From assembly GCF_027579695.1 (NCBI RefSeq), contig NC_083575.1:36121382-36185381 (forward strand): a DNA stretch of 64,000 nt, written 5' to 3'. Both the position numbers and the translations under genes were made by a program. The DNA comes from Neoarius graeffei. Taxonomy: Eukaryota; Chordata; Actinopteri; Siluriformes; Ariidae. Positions 20,786 to 31,770 of the stretch are shown piece by piece (the first letter of the stretch is position 1; each line of letters starts with the position of its first letter). Below the pieces are notes generated by a model, which saw only the letters and a list, made by a program, of their open reading frames with translations, did not search any database and was not told where the DNA came from.

Positions 20786-21004
20786 AACATGCCCCATCCC
20801 AACTTTTTTGGAATGTGTTGTAGGCATCAAATTCAGAATGAGTGTATGTTTACAAAAACAATAAAGTTTATCCGCTTGAACATTAAATATCTTGCTTTTG
20901 TATTGTATTCAATCGAATATAGGTCGAAAATGATTTGCAAATCATTGCATTGTTTTTATTTACATTTTACACAGTGTCCCAACTTTTTTTGGAATCGGGG
21001 TTGG

Positions 21005-21778
21005 ACAAGAGCATTTTTCTACCTCCCAGATCTGCAGTGTAGATGTAATTACTACAGACAATAATTTCAACAAGGTTAACATGACAAATAGAAAGGAACT
21101 TTAAGCTCAAGTATAATAATCATAAGGACAGTTTTGGGAGTCAGTCAGTAAAGATTTCGATAAAACATCATGAATTCTTCAGTCAAAAGATAGTTTAAAA
21201 ATCTCTAAATCTGTATCAGCCATCCCGTCAGATAAATTTCTTTTCTACTGTATTGCTTAAGCATGGCATCATGGGATAGGCTCCAGATCCACCACTACCT
21301 TGACCAGAGCAAAGTACTGACTGAAGATAAATGACTGAATTGTTCCTCTCAATTTCCTTTGACATTCTGGTTTCCTCCCACCCCCTAAAACATGTGTAGG
21401 TGGACTGATGACTCAGAATTGCACTGAAAGAGTGTGCAAAGGGGTGTGTATGATCCCCTGCAATGGACTGTGTCCCCATCTAGGGTGTTTCCTTATGCCA
21501 GTGTTCCCTGGCTAGGCTCTGATCAGTATTTTCAGTATTTTTAAGCGTTGCTTAAAACTGCATAAGGAGAGCTACAGTAAAACGTTCTCTCATGTCTGAT
21601 TTGTTCAAAGTCCTTTATTGTTAATTTGTATTTTCATTATACTGTATAGATGCATAGATTTATATTATAAACAAGTAAACAGCTTTTCTGTTCTTCGAAA
21701 TTATTGCCCATGATTGCACATGAGCTAAAAGCGAATAGACATTTGGTTGAATAATCCTGGTAGTTAATTAAATAAAAA
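21005..21778. other. Non-coding, no recognised repeat
   Basis: AT-rich, no domain-bearing frame or known repeat. Confidence 0.5.
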
Positions 21779-22127
21779 CATCTCATCTCATTATCTCTAG
21801 CCGCTTTATCCTGTTCTACAGGGTCACAGGCAAGCTGGAGCCTATCCCAGCTGACTACGGGCGAAAGGTGGGGTACACCCTGGACAAGTCGCCAGGTCAT
21901 CACAAGGCTGACACATAGACACAGACAACCATTCACACTCACTTTAGAGTCACCAGTTAACCTAACCTGCATGTCTTTGGACTGTGGGGGAAACCGGAGC
22001 ACCCGGAGGAAACCCACGCGGACAACATGCAAACTCCGCACAGAAAGGCCCTCGCCGGCCACGGGGCTCGAACCCAGACCTTCTTGCTGTGAGGCGACAG
22101 CGCTAACCACTACACCACCATGCCACT
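21779..22127 (-). mobile_element. V-SINE copy abutting the THAP element
   Basis: Nearly complete minus-strand SINE. The head end (ACCACTACACCACCATGCCAC) runs into the left terminus of the following transposon, and no target duplication is visible, so the junction is probably rearranged. Confidence 0.88.
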
Positions 22128-22197
22128 TGAGACCAAATTATGTTCTAGAAAAATACATTTTTATTAAAATACCAGATGGGCCTCCTGCGGAAGTGAC

Positions 22198-22437
22198 TTA
22201 TGCGATGACATGGCTTAGTGGAAGTTTGGAGCAACTCGGCTGTTTATATCCTCTGCTTATATCGTGGTTTTGCCAGGAGAGTTTATACAAATCATCTAAT
22301 GAGACACTTTCATCTCCCAACAAAGAACACTGGATAAACTTGTCTTTGAAGACAACTGAGTCTGTCTGGATTTCAACACTGACTGGTTCATCTGTTTGCA
22401 CACCAATATCCCTCTTTCCAGTCAATTCACGTTCCTA
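22198..22437 (-). pseudogene. Downstream exon of the THAP transposase
   Basis: Minus-strand frame ELTGKRDIGVQTDEPVSVEI then QTDSVVFKDKFIQCS, preceded by an acceptor-like TTTATGTGCTAG. Two QTD repeats follow what would be a coiled-coil exon. It runs into the left inverted repeat and ends near there. Function beyond being part of a transposase is not recognisable. Confidence 0.5.
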
Positions 22438-22527
22438 GCACATAAATGAAAATGAAACTACCATGAAATACATTTCAAATGAGTGAGTTTTATGCAAACA
22501 TTCTGAGTAATTCTCTTATCTGGAGTA

Positions 22528-22717
22528 TAGTCAACCGTACCTGAAGCTCAACCGAATGCTCCGTCTCTTGATCTGTCAGTGATTGTTCTTTAATGTTGGT
22601 GTTTTGTTTGTTACCCATATTCAAATATGGGTAGCAAACAAAACACCAACATTAAAGAACAATCACTGACAGATCAAGAGACGGAGCATTCGATTGAGCT
22701 TCAGGTACGGTTGACTA
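22528..22717. repeat. 190-bp near-perfect palindrome
   Basis: Left arm from TAGTCAACCGTACCTGAAGC and right arm ending GCTTCAGGTACGGTTGACTA, meeting at TACCCATATTCAAATATGGG. The arms are about 94 bp with only a couple of mismatches. On the minus strand the right arm contains an exon-like frame (KEQSLTDQETEHSVELQ) ending in a splice donor CAG/GTACGG, so a transposase exon has been duplicated in inverted orientation. Confidence 0.85.
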
Positions 22718-23269
22718 TGGTAACCCATATTATTGGTATCTCCACTATTGATATACCCAATTATTGGTATCTTCACTAAGCAAGATACCAATAATATACC
22801 AGGGATGGCTCCAGACCAATGCGCGTGCAGAAATATATGTGCACCACTTGGCATCGGTCATGGGGCATTTGTTTACTTTACCGCTAGCCAGCTACATGGG
22901 CTATAGCCACGCTCAACCAACACACCAGGCCAAGCCACGATCGTAGCAGGCCGTGGCTGCCCTCTTCGAAAAGGGCTCGGCATGCTCTACGCCCCTGTGA
23001 AAATCCATAGTGATCTGGTAAAATTTGTGAAAATATTTATGCAAATGTGCATTTGTCAGATTCTTGGGCTAGATCCGTCCCTGTATTGTTCTATACAGAG
23101 TAGATAGTATTTCTTCTGGGCTCTGGGCCTGTCGCACCTCCACCAGTGCCCGTGGCAGACTGTGCATGGCAGGGGCGTCCACTTCCTGAGTCTGGCCTAA
23201 GCCTACAAAGAATCACGGTACAACAAAGTCGAAACTAACCTCCCAGTGTTGTTGTCTCTGTTGCCGCTC

Positions 23270-23583
23270 AACACTGCATTGGTGGACTTCTGGAGCTGAA
23301 CAATGGGCAAATATTGTTGGCACAGCAACGTCTTTTCTTTCTTTTTATTCTGGAAGCCCCAATTAATCTTGCTTTTAATTCCATCGGTTCATCGAAACAG
23401 GATGATTCAAAATGTTTGGAGCATAAGTAGGGCACCACAGGCAGATTGTTTTGAGGTCTTCCAATGACATGAATCTATTTCTCGCGGATAGTCAGACAAT
23501 TCTGGCCAGGTAAACGCTGAAAAGATATCTTCTTGTCGTTTTTTCGCATCATTTTGGCATTTATATGCTGCACAATGAGGCAT
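23270..23583 (-). pseudogene. THAP zinc-finger domain of a transposase
   Basis: Starts MPHCAAYKCQNDAKK (first Cys pair) and continues to RLPGQNCLTIREK, then TAG at 23477-23475. The same frame resumes and includes LCSKHFESSCF, the Cys-His pair of the C2CH finger. After a one-base shift the neighbouring frame gives VAVPTIF, the motif that closes THAP domains. THAP domains bind transposon ends. One stop and one frameshift make it a pseudogene. Confidence 0.75.
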
Positions 23584-23840
23584 ACTTATTTAAAAGCCTA
23601 TAAATTTGGTAAAATACTTGTAAAACTAGCAAAACCACGATGTAAGCAGAGGATATAAAGAGCCGAGTTGCTCCAACCTTCCACTAAGCCACGTCATTGC
23701 ATACAGTACATCACTTCCGCAAGAGGCCTATCTGGTATTTTAATAAAAATTTAATTTTTCTAGAACACTATTTGGTCTCCAAAAATGAATGTTTGACTGT
23801 TGAAATCTACAAATACTTTTACTTAACATAAGTTTAAGAG

Positions 23841-24207
23841 GTGGCACGGTGGTGTAGTGGTTAGCGCTGTCGCCTCACAGCAAGAAGGTCCTGGGTTCGA
23901 GCCCCGGGGCCGGCGAGGGCCTTTCTGTGTTGAGTTTGCATGTTCTCCCCGTGTCCGCGTGGGTTTCCTCCGGGTGCTCCGGTTTCCCCCACAGTCCAAA
24001 GACATGCAGGTTAGGTTAACTGGTGACTCTAAATTGACCGTAGGTGTGAATGTGAGTGTGAATGGTTGTCTGTGTTTATGTGTCGGCCCTGTGATGACCT
24101 GGCGACTTGTCCAGGGTGTACCCCGCCTTTCGCCCGTAGTCAGCTGGGATAGGCTCCAGCTTGCCTGCGACCCTGTAGAACAGGATAAAGCAGCTAGAGA
24201 TAATGAG
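23841..24207 (+). mobile_element. V-SINE copy
   Basis: Complete head, core and tail, with a 13-bp exact duplication ATAAGTTTAAGAG at 23828-23840 and 24208-24220. Confidence 0.95.
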
Positions 24208-24220
24208 ATAAGTTTAAGAG

Positions 24221-24940
24221 TAAATCCACTGGAGGATCCCTTTAAAAAAAGACATAGAAAACAATCTTTATGACACATTTTGATAGTGTTGTGGAAGAAA
24301 TTATGCGATTATTAGACTCGCCATCAGTTCTCTTTTCTGATATATTTTTTTTCTTTCCTGATATTCTTCTTAAGTAATAAACAGGTTTGTTTATATCAAC
24401 TAGGTTTATTTTGAGGAAGACAATGTCAGTCTTGTGAATTGTTGTGTTGATAATAAAAAGAAATTTTAAAAAGTCCAAAATGATCAATTTTCAGCTGCAT
24501 ATACAGGAGTACGTTTTACCTGGCGTTCCTCAGAAATGCTTCACTGTGCCTCTGCACAACTTCTCAGATGTTTGGATGCTCTCTTCCAATCCGACTTTCC
24601 GATACAAGACTTACTACAGTTGAAAATTAGCCTGTTTGCTAACACTGGCACATTTACAGAAATGTTGATTAATGTGTGCTGTCCTAATAAATAATTTAAT
24701 TAAATAATTAAAAAAACATTTCTCAGAGCAGCTTGATGAGCTAAAGGAGTTACTGAGCAGGACAAGCCTTTACAGATGGCACTGCCGTCTTCCTTAACAA
24801 ATAGCATGATTCCTGAACTGCTCCTGTCTGACAACATTTCTGTGTTTCTTTCTTAAAAGAAAAAAGAAAAATTATACCTCCTTATCTTACTAGAACATAT
24901 TAGCTGTTCAATCCCAATATTGTACTTGGTTATATAAGTA
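24221..24940. other. Non-coding, no recognised repeat
   Basis: AT-rich spacer without recognisable features. Confidence 0.5.
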
Positions 24941-25827
24941 TACAGTGGTACTTAAAAGTTTGTGAACCCTTTATAATTTTCTATATTTCTGCATAAATAT
25001 GACCTAAACCATCATCAGATTTTCACACAAGTCCTAAAAGTAGATAAAGACAACCCAGTTAACCCTTTGATGCAAAACATGGGTCAAAAGTGACCCGGCT
25101 GAGTTTTTATCTTCTATATCTTTGCAATAAATTAATTCCATCATTCAGTATTCAAGGTATTCCTCAATTAACTTGTTTTTGATCATCATACATCCTTATT
25201 TTATTTTTTCCTTTCTTACTTTTTTGAATAAAAACCCTTTTTGTATCACTACCCTTCTAATGCACAACATGGGTCAAAAACGACCTGCATTCATTTTCCA
25301 GGTTATTTCATGTATGGCTGAGTGTTTCTATCATATACTTTTGAAATAAATTCATTTTGTCATTTACTTTTCCAAATATGCAGTAAATATCTTGTTTTTG
25401 TTTAGCACAAATCATCATTTTTATTTTTCCTTTCTTAAGTTATGAACAAGCACATCTTTTGTAATTCTACATCAAGTTTACATACATGGGTCAGAAACGA
25501 CCCGCATGCATTTACTACAGTGTTTGGTGGGAACTGTGAATTGTGCTTGTGTCAGACATTTCACAGCTCAGCACAGCGCCCTTTGCCCATCTAATACATG
25601 TAAGTAATGTTTTTCAATTGTTCTAACATTACCTTATAAAAAAATTGATTATGTTTAGGTTACCTTGAGAGTGAGTAGATTACTTGTCAGAAAGTTACAA
25701 GTAATTACTATTAGCTACCGAGCTGTTGACATATTCTACTTTAGTTAGCTAATTTTATTGTAGTTGGCTTAGCTAACTACATAGTTAATAAATAAATAAC
25801 TGGCCCCATTCACTGCTAAAGTAATTA

Positions 25828-27432
25828 CAACCCTGATTCCAAAAAAGTTGGGACAAAGTACAAATTGTAAATAAAAACGGAATGCAATGATGTGGAAGTT
25901 TCAAAATTCCATATTTTATTCGGAATAGAACATAGATGACATATCAAATGTTTAAACTGAGAAAATGTATCATTTAAAGAAAAAAATTAGGTGATTTTAA
26001 ATTTCGTGACAACAACACATCTCAAAAAAGTTGGGACAAGGCCATGTTTACCACTGTGAGACATCCCCTTTTCTCTTTACAACAGTCTGTAAACGTCTGG
26101 GGACTGAGGAGACAAGTTGCTCAAGTTTAGGGAGAGGAATGTTAACCCATTCTTGTCTAATGGAGGATTCTAGTTGCTCAACTGTCTTAGGTCTTTTTTG
26201 TCGTATCTTCCGTTTTATGATGCGCCAAATGTTTTCTATGGGTGAAAGATCTGGACTGCAGGCTGGCCAGTTCAGTACCCGGACCCTTCTTCTACGCAGC
26301 CATGATGCTGTAATCGATGCAGTATGTGGTTTGGCATTGTCATGTTGGAAAATGCAAGGTCTTCCCTGAAAGAGACGTCGTCTGGATGGGAGCATATGTT
26401 GCTCTAGAACCTGGATATACCTTTCAGCATTGATGGTGTCTTTCCAGATGTGTAAGCTGCCCATGCCACACGCACTAATGCAACCCCATACCATCAGAGA
26501 TGCAGGCTTCTGAACTGAGTGCTGATAACAACTTGGGTCGTCCTTCTCCTCTTTAGTCCGAATGACACGGCGTCCCTGATTTCCATAAAGAACTTCAAAT
26601 TTTGATTCGTCTGACCACAGAACAGTTTTCCACTTTGCCACAGTCCATTTTAAATGAGCCTTGGCCCAGAGAAGACGTCTGCGCTTCTGGATCATGTTTA
26701 GATACGGCTTCTTCTTTGAACTATAGAGTTTTAGCTGGCAATGGCGGATGGCACGGTGAATTGTGTTCACAGATAATGTTCTCTGGAAATATTCCTGAGC
26801 CCATTTTGTGATTTCCAATACAGAAGCATGCCTGTATGTGATGCAGTGCCGTCTAAGGGCCCGAAGATCACGGGCACCCAGTATGGTTTTCCGGCCTTGA
26901 CCCTTACACACAGAGATTCTTCCAGATTCTCTGAATCTTTTGATGATATTATGCACTGTAGATGATGATATGTTCAAACTCTTTGCAATTTTACACTGTC
27001 AAACTCCTTTCTGATATTGCTCCACTATTTGTCGTCGCAGAATTAGGGGGATTGGTGATCCTCTTCCCATCTTTACTTCTGAGAGCCGCTGCCACTCCAA
27101 GATGCTCTTTTTATACCCAGTCATGTTAATGACCTATTGCCAATTGACCTAATGAGTTGCAATTTGGTCCTCCAGCTGTTCCTTTTTTGTACCTTTAACT
27201 TTTCCAGCCTCTTATTGCCCCTGTCCCAACTTTTTTGAGATGTGTTGCTGTCATGAAATTTCAAATGAGCCAATATTTGGCATGAAATTTCAAAATGTCT
27301 CACTTTCGACATTTGATATGTTGTCTATGTTCTATTGTGAATACAATATCAGTTTTTGAGATTTGTAAATGATTGCATTCTGTTTTTATTTACAATTTGT
27401 ACTTTGTCCCAACTTTTTTGGAATCGGGGTTG
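25828..27432 (-). mobile_element. Tc1-like transposon, copy 2 of the CAACCCTGATTCC family
   Basis: 1605 bp between TA at 25826-25827 and 27433-27434. Inverted termini as in the copy at 8144-9755. The piggyBac copy at 51391-52460 has the uninterrupted target (about 51701-51712). Confidence 0.95.
26048..26977 (-). pseudogene. Tc1-like transposase, catalytic domain open, N-terminus broken
   Basis: The 309-residue open frame starts at an internal Met in [15 protein letters not shown]. Upstream, the N-terminal reading frame of the sister copy (QKGVQQCK) is cut here by TGA in place of CAA. The catalytic triad is complete: first Asp in [14 protein letters not shown], second in [13 protein letters not shown], Glu in [13 protein letters not shown], 34 residues apart as in Tc1. 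The frame ends GDVSQW. It lacks the first part of the DNA-binding region, so transposition from this copy is unlikely though the catalytic half is well preserved. Confidence 0.9.
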
Positions 27433-27849
27433 TACTTGAAACAAATTATTATTATAGTATTAAGACATTTAATTTTAAATCACACTTGGATGACCCATGT
27501 GTAGCAATATAAAAAGTATTTTTGTTCATAAAGTAGGAAAGAAAAAATTAAATTAATGATTTGTGGTAATTAAAAACAAGATATTTAAAGAATACTTGGA
27601 ATATTCAATCATAAAATAAATTGATTTCAAAAGATAGAGCAAAGAAAAACTCAGTCAGCATGAAATAACCTGGAAAAAGAATGCAGGTCATTTTTTATCC
27701 ATGTTGTGCATTAGAAGGGGTGTGCATATGTTTTGCATCAAAGGGTTAAACAAATGAGACAAAAATATCATATTTGGTCATTTATTTATTGAGGAAAATG
27801 ATCCAATATTACATATCTGTGAGTGGCAAAAGTATGTGAACCTTTGCTT

Positions 27850-28878
27850 TCAGTATCTGGTGTGACCCCATTGTGCAGCAATAACTGCAACTAAATGTTT
27901 CCGGTAACTGTTGATCAGTCCTGCACACCGGCTTGGAGGAATTTTAGCCCATTCCTCCGTACAGAACAGCTTCAACTCTGGGATGCTGGTGGGTTTCCTC
28001 ACATCAACTGCTCACTTCAGGTCCTTCCACAACATTTCGATTGGATTAAGGTCAGGACTTTGACTTGGCCATTCCAAAACATTAACTTTATTCTTCTTTA
28101 ACCGTTCTTTGGTAGAACAACTTGTGTGCTTAGGGTCGTTGTCTTGCTGCATGACCCACCTTCTCTTGTTCATGGACAGATGTCCTGACATTTTCCTTTA
28201 GAATTTACTGGTATAATTCAGAATTCATTGTTCCATCAATGATGGCAAGCCATTCTGGCCCAGATGCAGCAAAACAGGCCCAAACCATGATACTACCACC
28301 ACCACCATGTTTCACAGATGGGATAAGGTTCTTATGCTGGAATGCGGTGTTTTCCTTTCTCCAAACATAACGCTTCTCATTTAAACCAAAAAGTCCTATT
28401 TTGGTTTCATCCATCCACAAAACATTTTTCCAATAGCCTTCTGGCTTGTCCATGTGATCTTTAGCAAACTGCAGATGAGCAGCAATGTTCTTTTTGGAGA
28501 GCAGTGGCTTTCTCCTTGTAACCCTGCCATGCACACCATTGTTGTTCAGTGTTCTCCTGATGGTGGACTCATGAATATTAACATTAGCCAATGTGAGAGA
28601 GGCCTTCAGTTGCTTAGAAGTTACCCTGGGGTCCTTAGTGACCTCGCCGACTATTACAAGCCTTGCTCTTGGAGTGATCTTTGTTGGTCGACCACTCCTG
28701 GAGAGGGTAACAATGGTCTTGAATTTCCTCCATTTGTACACAATCTGTCTGACTGTGGATTGGTGGAGTCCAAACTCTTTAGAGATGGTTTTGTAACCTT
28801 TTCCAGCCTGATGAGCATCAACAACGCTTTTTCTGAGGTCCTCAGAAATCTCCTTTGTTCATGCACTTCCACAAACAT
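27850..28878 (-). pseudogene. Degraded Tc1-like transposase
   Basis: Best part 28741-28205: RSGRPTKITPRARLVI, a paired-like DNA-binding second helix set, then VLWMDETKIGLFGLNEKRYV with the first catalytic Asp, and SVKHGGGGSIMVWACFAASG. TAA stops it after MNSELYQ. Upstream a frameshift separates the first helix-turn-helix (around 28760-28850). Downstream, QQDNDP-like and [12 protein letters not shown] catalytic segments can be traced in alternating frames. Confidence 0.85.
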
Positions 28879-29226
28879 GTGTTGTGAAGATCAGACTTTG
28901 ATAGATCCCTGTTGTTTAAATAAAACAGGGTGCCCACTCACACCTGATTGTCATCTCATTGATTGAAAACACCTGACTCTAATTTCACCTTCAAATTAAC
29001 TGCTAATCCTAGAGGTTCACATACTTTTGCCCCTCACAGATATGTAATATTGGATCATTTTCCTCAATAAATAAATGACCAAGTATAATATTTTTATCTC
29101 ATTTGTTTAACTGGGTTCTCTTTATCTACTTTTAGGACTTGTGTGAAAATCTGATGATGTTTTAGGTCATATTTATGTAGAAATATAGAAAATTCTAAAG
29201 GGTTCGCAATCTTTCAAGCACCACTG

Positions 29227-29906
29227 GATAACTTTTAAACTTTATATGTAAGAAAAACAATTTAAGCAACATTTTTGTGTGAAACTGCTCAGCTGCATGT
29301 AAATGACGGTTACAGCATCAACTTTAGCATTACGTTTGGGGTGGGGGGGGAGAACCCTCAGGTAAAACATCATAATTCCATGGTCTCAAAGTCAACAGTA
29401 GAAGACAATGGAGAGAAGCAAAGAACACCAAGGCACAAAGGGGAAAAGCAGAAAAAGCTTATAAGATTGGGCAAATAGAAAGCAAAGCAAAATAATCAAC
29501 AAAGATGGTGACACAGAATCACACATCTTAGTAAACCCAGTTGGGTGGTACATGAGAGGAAAAGCAATCAACCTGCATGTTGAGCAAAGCCCTTCATGGT
29601 TGTCCTCATCGCACCACTGCTCAGCAGGAGCCAGAGCCACTCAGGCCAAATACTACAGAGATGAGAAGGCGCACACATGGAGAAGGGGAAGAGTCCAATT
29701 ATCATCTCTCCATGAAGTCCACTGCTGATTCCTATGACATTCGTTCAACTGCTCAGTGTACATGCAGAAGATAATTTTTTTTGACATATTGACATATGGA
29801 ATTGATTTGTATGGCATATGAGTGTGCTACAATATCTGGCACTCACAAATGCATTTTTCATAAAAATAAATAAATAAATAAATAAAACAGGCTTTATTGT
29901 CACATA
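29227..29906. other. Non-coding, no recognised repeat
   Basis: Mixed composition, with a G run at 29341-29350 and an AAATA-type simple tract near 29860-29885. No supported gene. Confidence 0.5.
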
Positions 29907-29908
29907 TA

Positions 29909-30461
29909 CAGTGGTGTCCAAAAGTCTGAGACCACACTGAAAATCTGGGATTTCATTTTCCATTTAAAATTGGAAATAAACAGAGTTTTAGAATTTTGAA
30001 ACATTTAAAACAAAGAAAGTGAATGTTTATGTAATTAATATTTATATATTTAATAATAAAGATTCTCAGTCCCTATGTCATAGGTCCCTATTTAAGCGTA
30101 AGCAAATTTGTCATATTGACATGTAACTGCTTTGAACAGAAGGTCAGATTTCCCTCATGCCTAATCGCTTCTATTGAAGCATGTGTTCAGACGACACTCT
30201 AATAGATTTGATCTAAAATGGATCGTAAGGTTTTGCACAACCGTGTGGAGTCCATGCAGCTCGAGTGCACGCTGTTATTAAAGCAAAAAGGGAACATACC
30301 AAATGCTAAGAAACTCTGAAAGTCGTAAATATTTCAAATATTCTACTTTTCACTCAAGTTGGTGTCAATAATATAATTTGTTGTCGATAAATTGTTGTCT
30401 TGAACTAGAATGCAAAATAAAAGCATTTTCACTAGCGCTCTCAGACATTTGGACCCCACAG
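29909..30461. mobile_element. MITE, TIR CAGTGGTGTCCAAAAGTCTG
   Basis: The left terminus after TA is matched inverted by CAGACATTTGGACCCCACAG at the right. No coding capacity. Tc1/mariner-type by terminus. Confidence 0.7.
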
Positions 30462-31083
30462 CACATATATACATGCCTATTCATTTTGCCTATTCACTGA
30501 TCGTTCAATGCTGATTAATTAAACCATTTACAAGCAATCACTGCTCATCACCCATGATGAGCAGGTTTTTTTGAAACACTGATTTATAGCATTTATCTCA
30601 GCTTTTTTTTCCCTCTCCATTGCCAGATCTTCACATCCGAAAAACTGAAGCTTACACTTTATTTTAAGGGTAGTTTTCACAAGGCTATATTTTACCTTTC
30701 TGGCTCACATTAACCTATACAGTGAGTATAGACACCTTTTTTGTTATTTTATATAAATCCAGTACATACTCTATATTCACTTCAAATTTACTATTGATAA
30801 TACTGTCTGTTGATGTAATTATAAACAACATTATTATTGTATGTAATTATTAACAAAAAGTATGTATTCATAAGCTTAAACAAAGATATGTTTTAAATCC
30901 AAAACCAAACTCAAACTCTGTATTTACATAACTATGTCATTATTGTGTTCTAACATTGGCATAAGGTTTTGTCAAAAAGTAAAATTAAAATAATTTCACT
31001 TAAAGGACAGGGAAAATATACATAAATATACATACATGTTACGATGTGAATTTAAAATCTCTGTGACTACTAAAACCCTCACT
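30462..31083. other. AT-rich non-coding stretch
   Basis: Nothing recognised. Confidence 0.5.
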
Positions 31084-31640
31084 ATATAATATTGCTGTAT
31101 AGCAGGTATTATTCTATCCACATTCACTGGATATGAGCAATCGCGTGCTCTGATTGGCTACTTTACTAGTAGGCTATTAGCTCATATACCATGAGTAGAG
31201 AAAAACAAAATGGCGGAGCGTGTTGCTGAACCAACCGAGGACAAAATAAAAACTCTACTCAAGAACAAAACCCCCCAAAATACAAAAAAAGCACAACAAA
31301 ATATTCAATGGTAAGAATGTATTTTTTTAGTTTTCAAGAATTATTATTAATATTATTATTATTATAGCATTTTTCACAAATTGCTACTGTCATCTTGCCG
31401 GCTTGTTTAAATTCTAAGCGGAAATTATTTTGTCGGATGTTTTGTATAAAGTTTTTATTTATCGAATTTGAAAAAAAAAGCTCTGTTTCTCAAAATCCAG
31501 TGAATGTGGATAGAACAAAACAGTTATTCCACTCAATCTCATCGTACATGGCTTATAGCCAACTTAGTGCTACGTGCCTCATCGGCTATCAGCTCATGTA
31601 CGACTTGATTTTGTGGAATAACTGTTAATTATACCACAAG
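31084..31640 (+). mobile_element. Crypton-like transposon fragment
   Basis: Related to 55890-57640 in the same order (CTCTACTC...AACAAA, GGTAAGAATGTAT, TTTTTCACAAA, TCAGTGAATGTGGATAGAA, GACTTGATTTTGTGGAATAAC). CTATCCACATTCACTGGAT occurs near the start and inverted near the end. It holds a short coding exon described separately. Element type is inferred from that exon only. Confidence 0.4.
31210..31310 (+). CDS. Possible first exon of a Crypton-type tyrosine recombinase
   Basis: ATG begins MAERVAEPTEDKIKTLLKNK and continues KTPQNTKKAQQNIQW up to a consensus donor ATG/GTAAGAATG at 31311. Short MAER...E-rich helices followed by NTKK are reminiscent of the N-terminus of DUF3504-type fish Cryptons. 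The following exons are absent. This is a weak family assignment. Confidence 0.35.
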
Positions 31641-31770
31641 TTTACAGATTTGGAAATTCACTTGTGTCATGACACAACATTATGCCAACAGAACTTAATT
31701 CAGCTGGTACTTATTGAAACACACCTTTATTTCAAATTTTATAAGTTTAATGCTCACGTCAGTTTGTCAT

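Larger units (their letters stand above)
15133..21003 (+). mobile_element. Tc1/mariner husk interrupted by a gypsy retrotransposon
   Basis: Left terminus ACCCTGATTCCAAAAAAAGTTGG (first 20 bases ACCCTGATTCCAAAAAAAGT) and right terminus CCAACTTTTTTTGGAATCGG are inverted. Removing the retrotransposon and one target repeat leaves about 1.4 kb. Related by terminus and transposase to the copies at 8144 and 25828, but a different subfamily. Confidence 0.8.
22130..23776 (-). mobile_element. THAP-domain DNA transposon with ~150-bp inverted repeats
   Basis: Outer ends GAGACCAAAT and ATTTGGTCTC are inverted, and the match extends about 145 bp (22130-22275 against 23632-23776), including CTTAGTGGAAG and GCAACTCGGCT blocks. 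The minus strand encodes a broken THAP domain near the right end and further exons to the left. The catalytic DDE part is missing. Superfamily is either ISL2EU/Harbinger-like or P-like; I cannot decide. Confidence 0.65.
25063..27745. mobile_element. piggyBac-type non-autonomous element, copy 1
   Basis: TTAA on both sides (25059-25062, 27746-27749) and inverted termini CCCTTTGATGCAAAACAT. Net length about 1.08 kb after removing the Tc1 inside. No transposase. It carries repeated GGGTCAAAA-type motifs near both ends. A second copy, in inverse orientation, is at 51391-52460. Confidence 0.9.
24943..29226 (-). mobile_element. Tc1-like transposon (CAGTGGTACTTAAAAG family) hosting a piggyBac element
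   Basis: Left terminus CAGTGGTACTTAAAAGTTTG after TA (24941-24942). The right terminus CTTTCAAGCACCACTG is its inverted complement; the right-hand TA has been altered. Without the insertions it is about 1.6 kb. Transposase on the minus strand. Confidence 0.88.

Noticed and set aside
22764..22946. Short plus-strand frame in the THAP element
   Set aside because: No domain; lies between transposase exons on the other strand.
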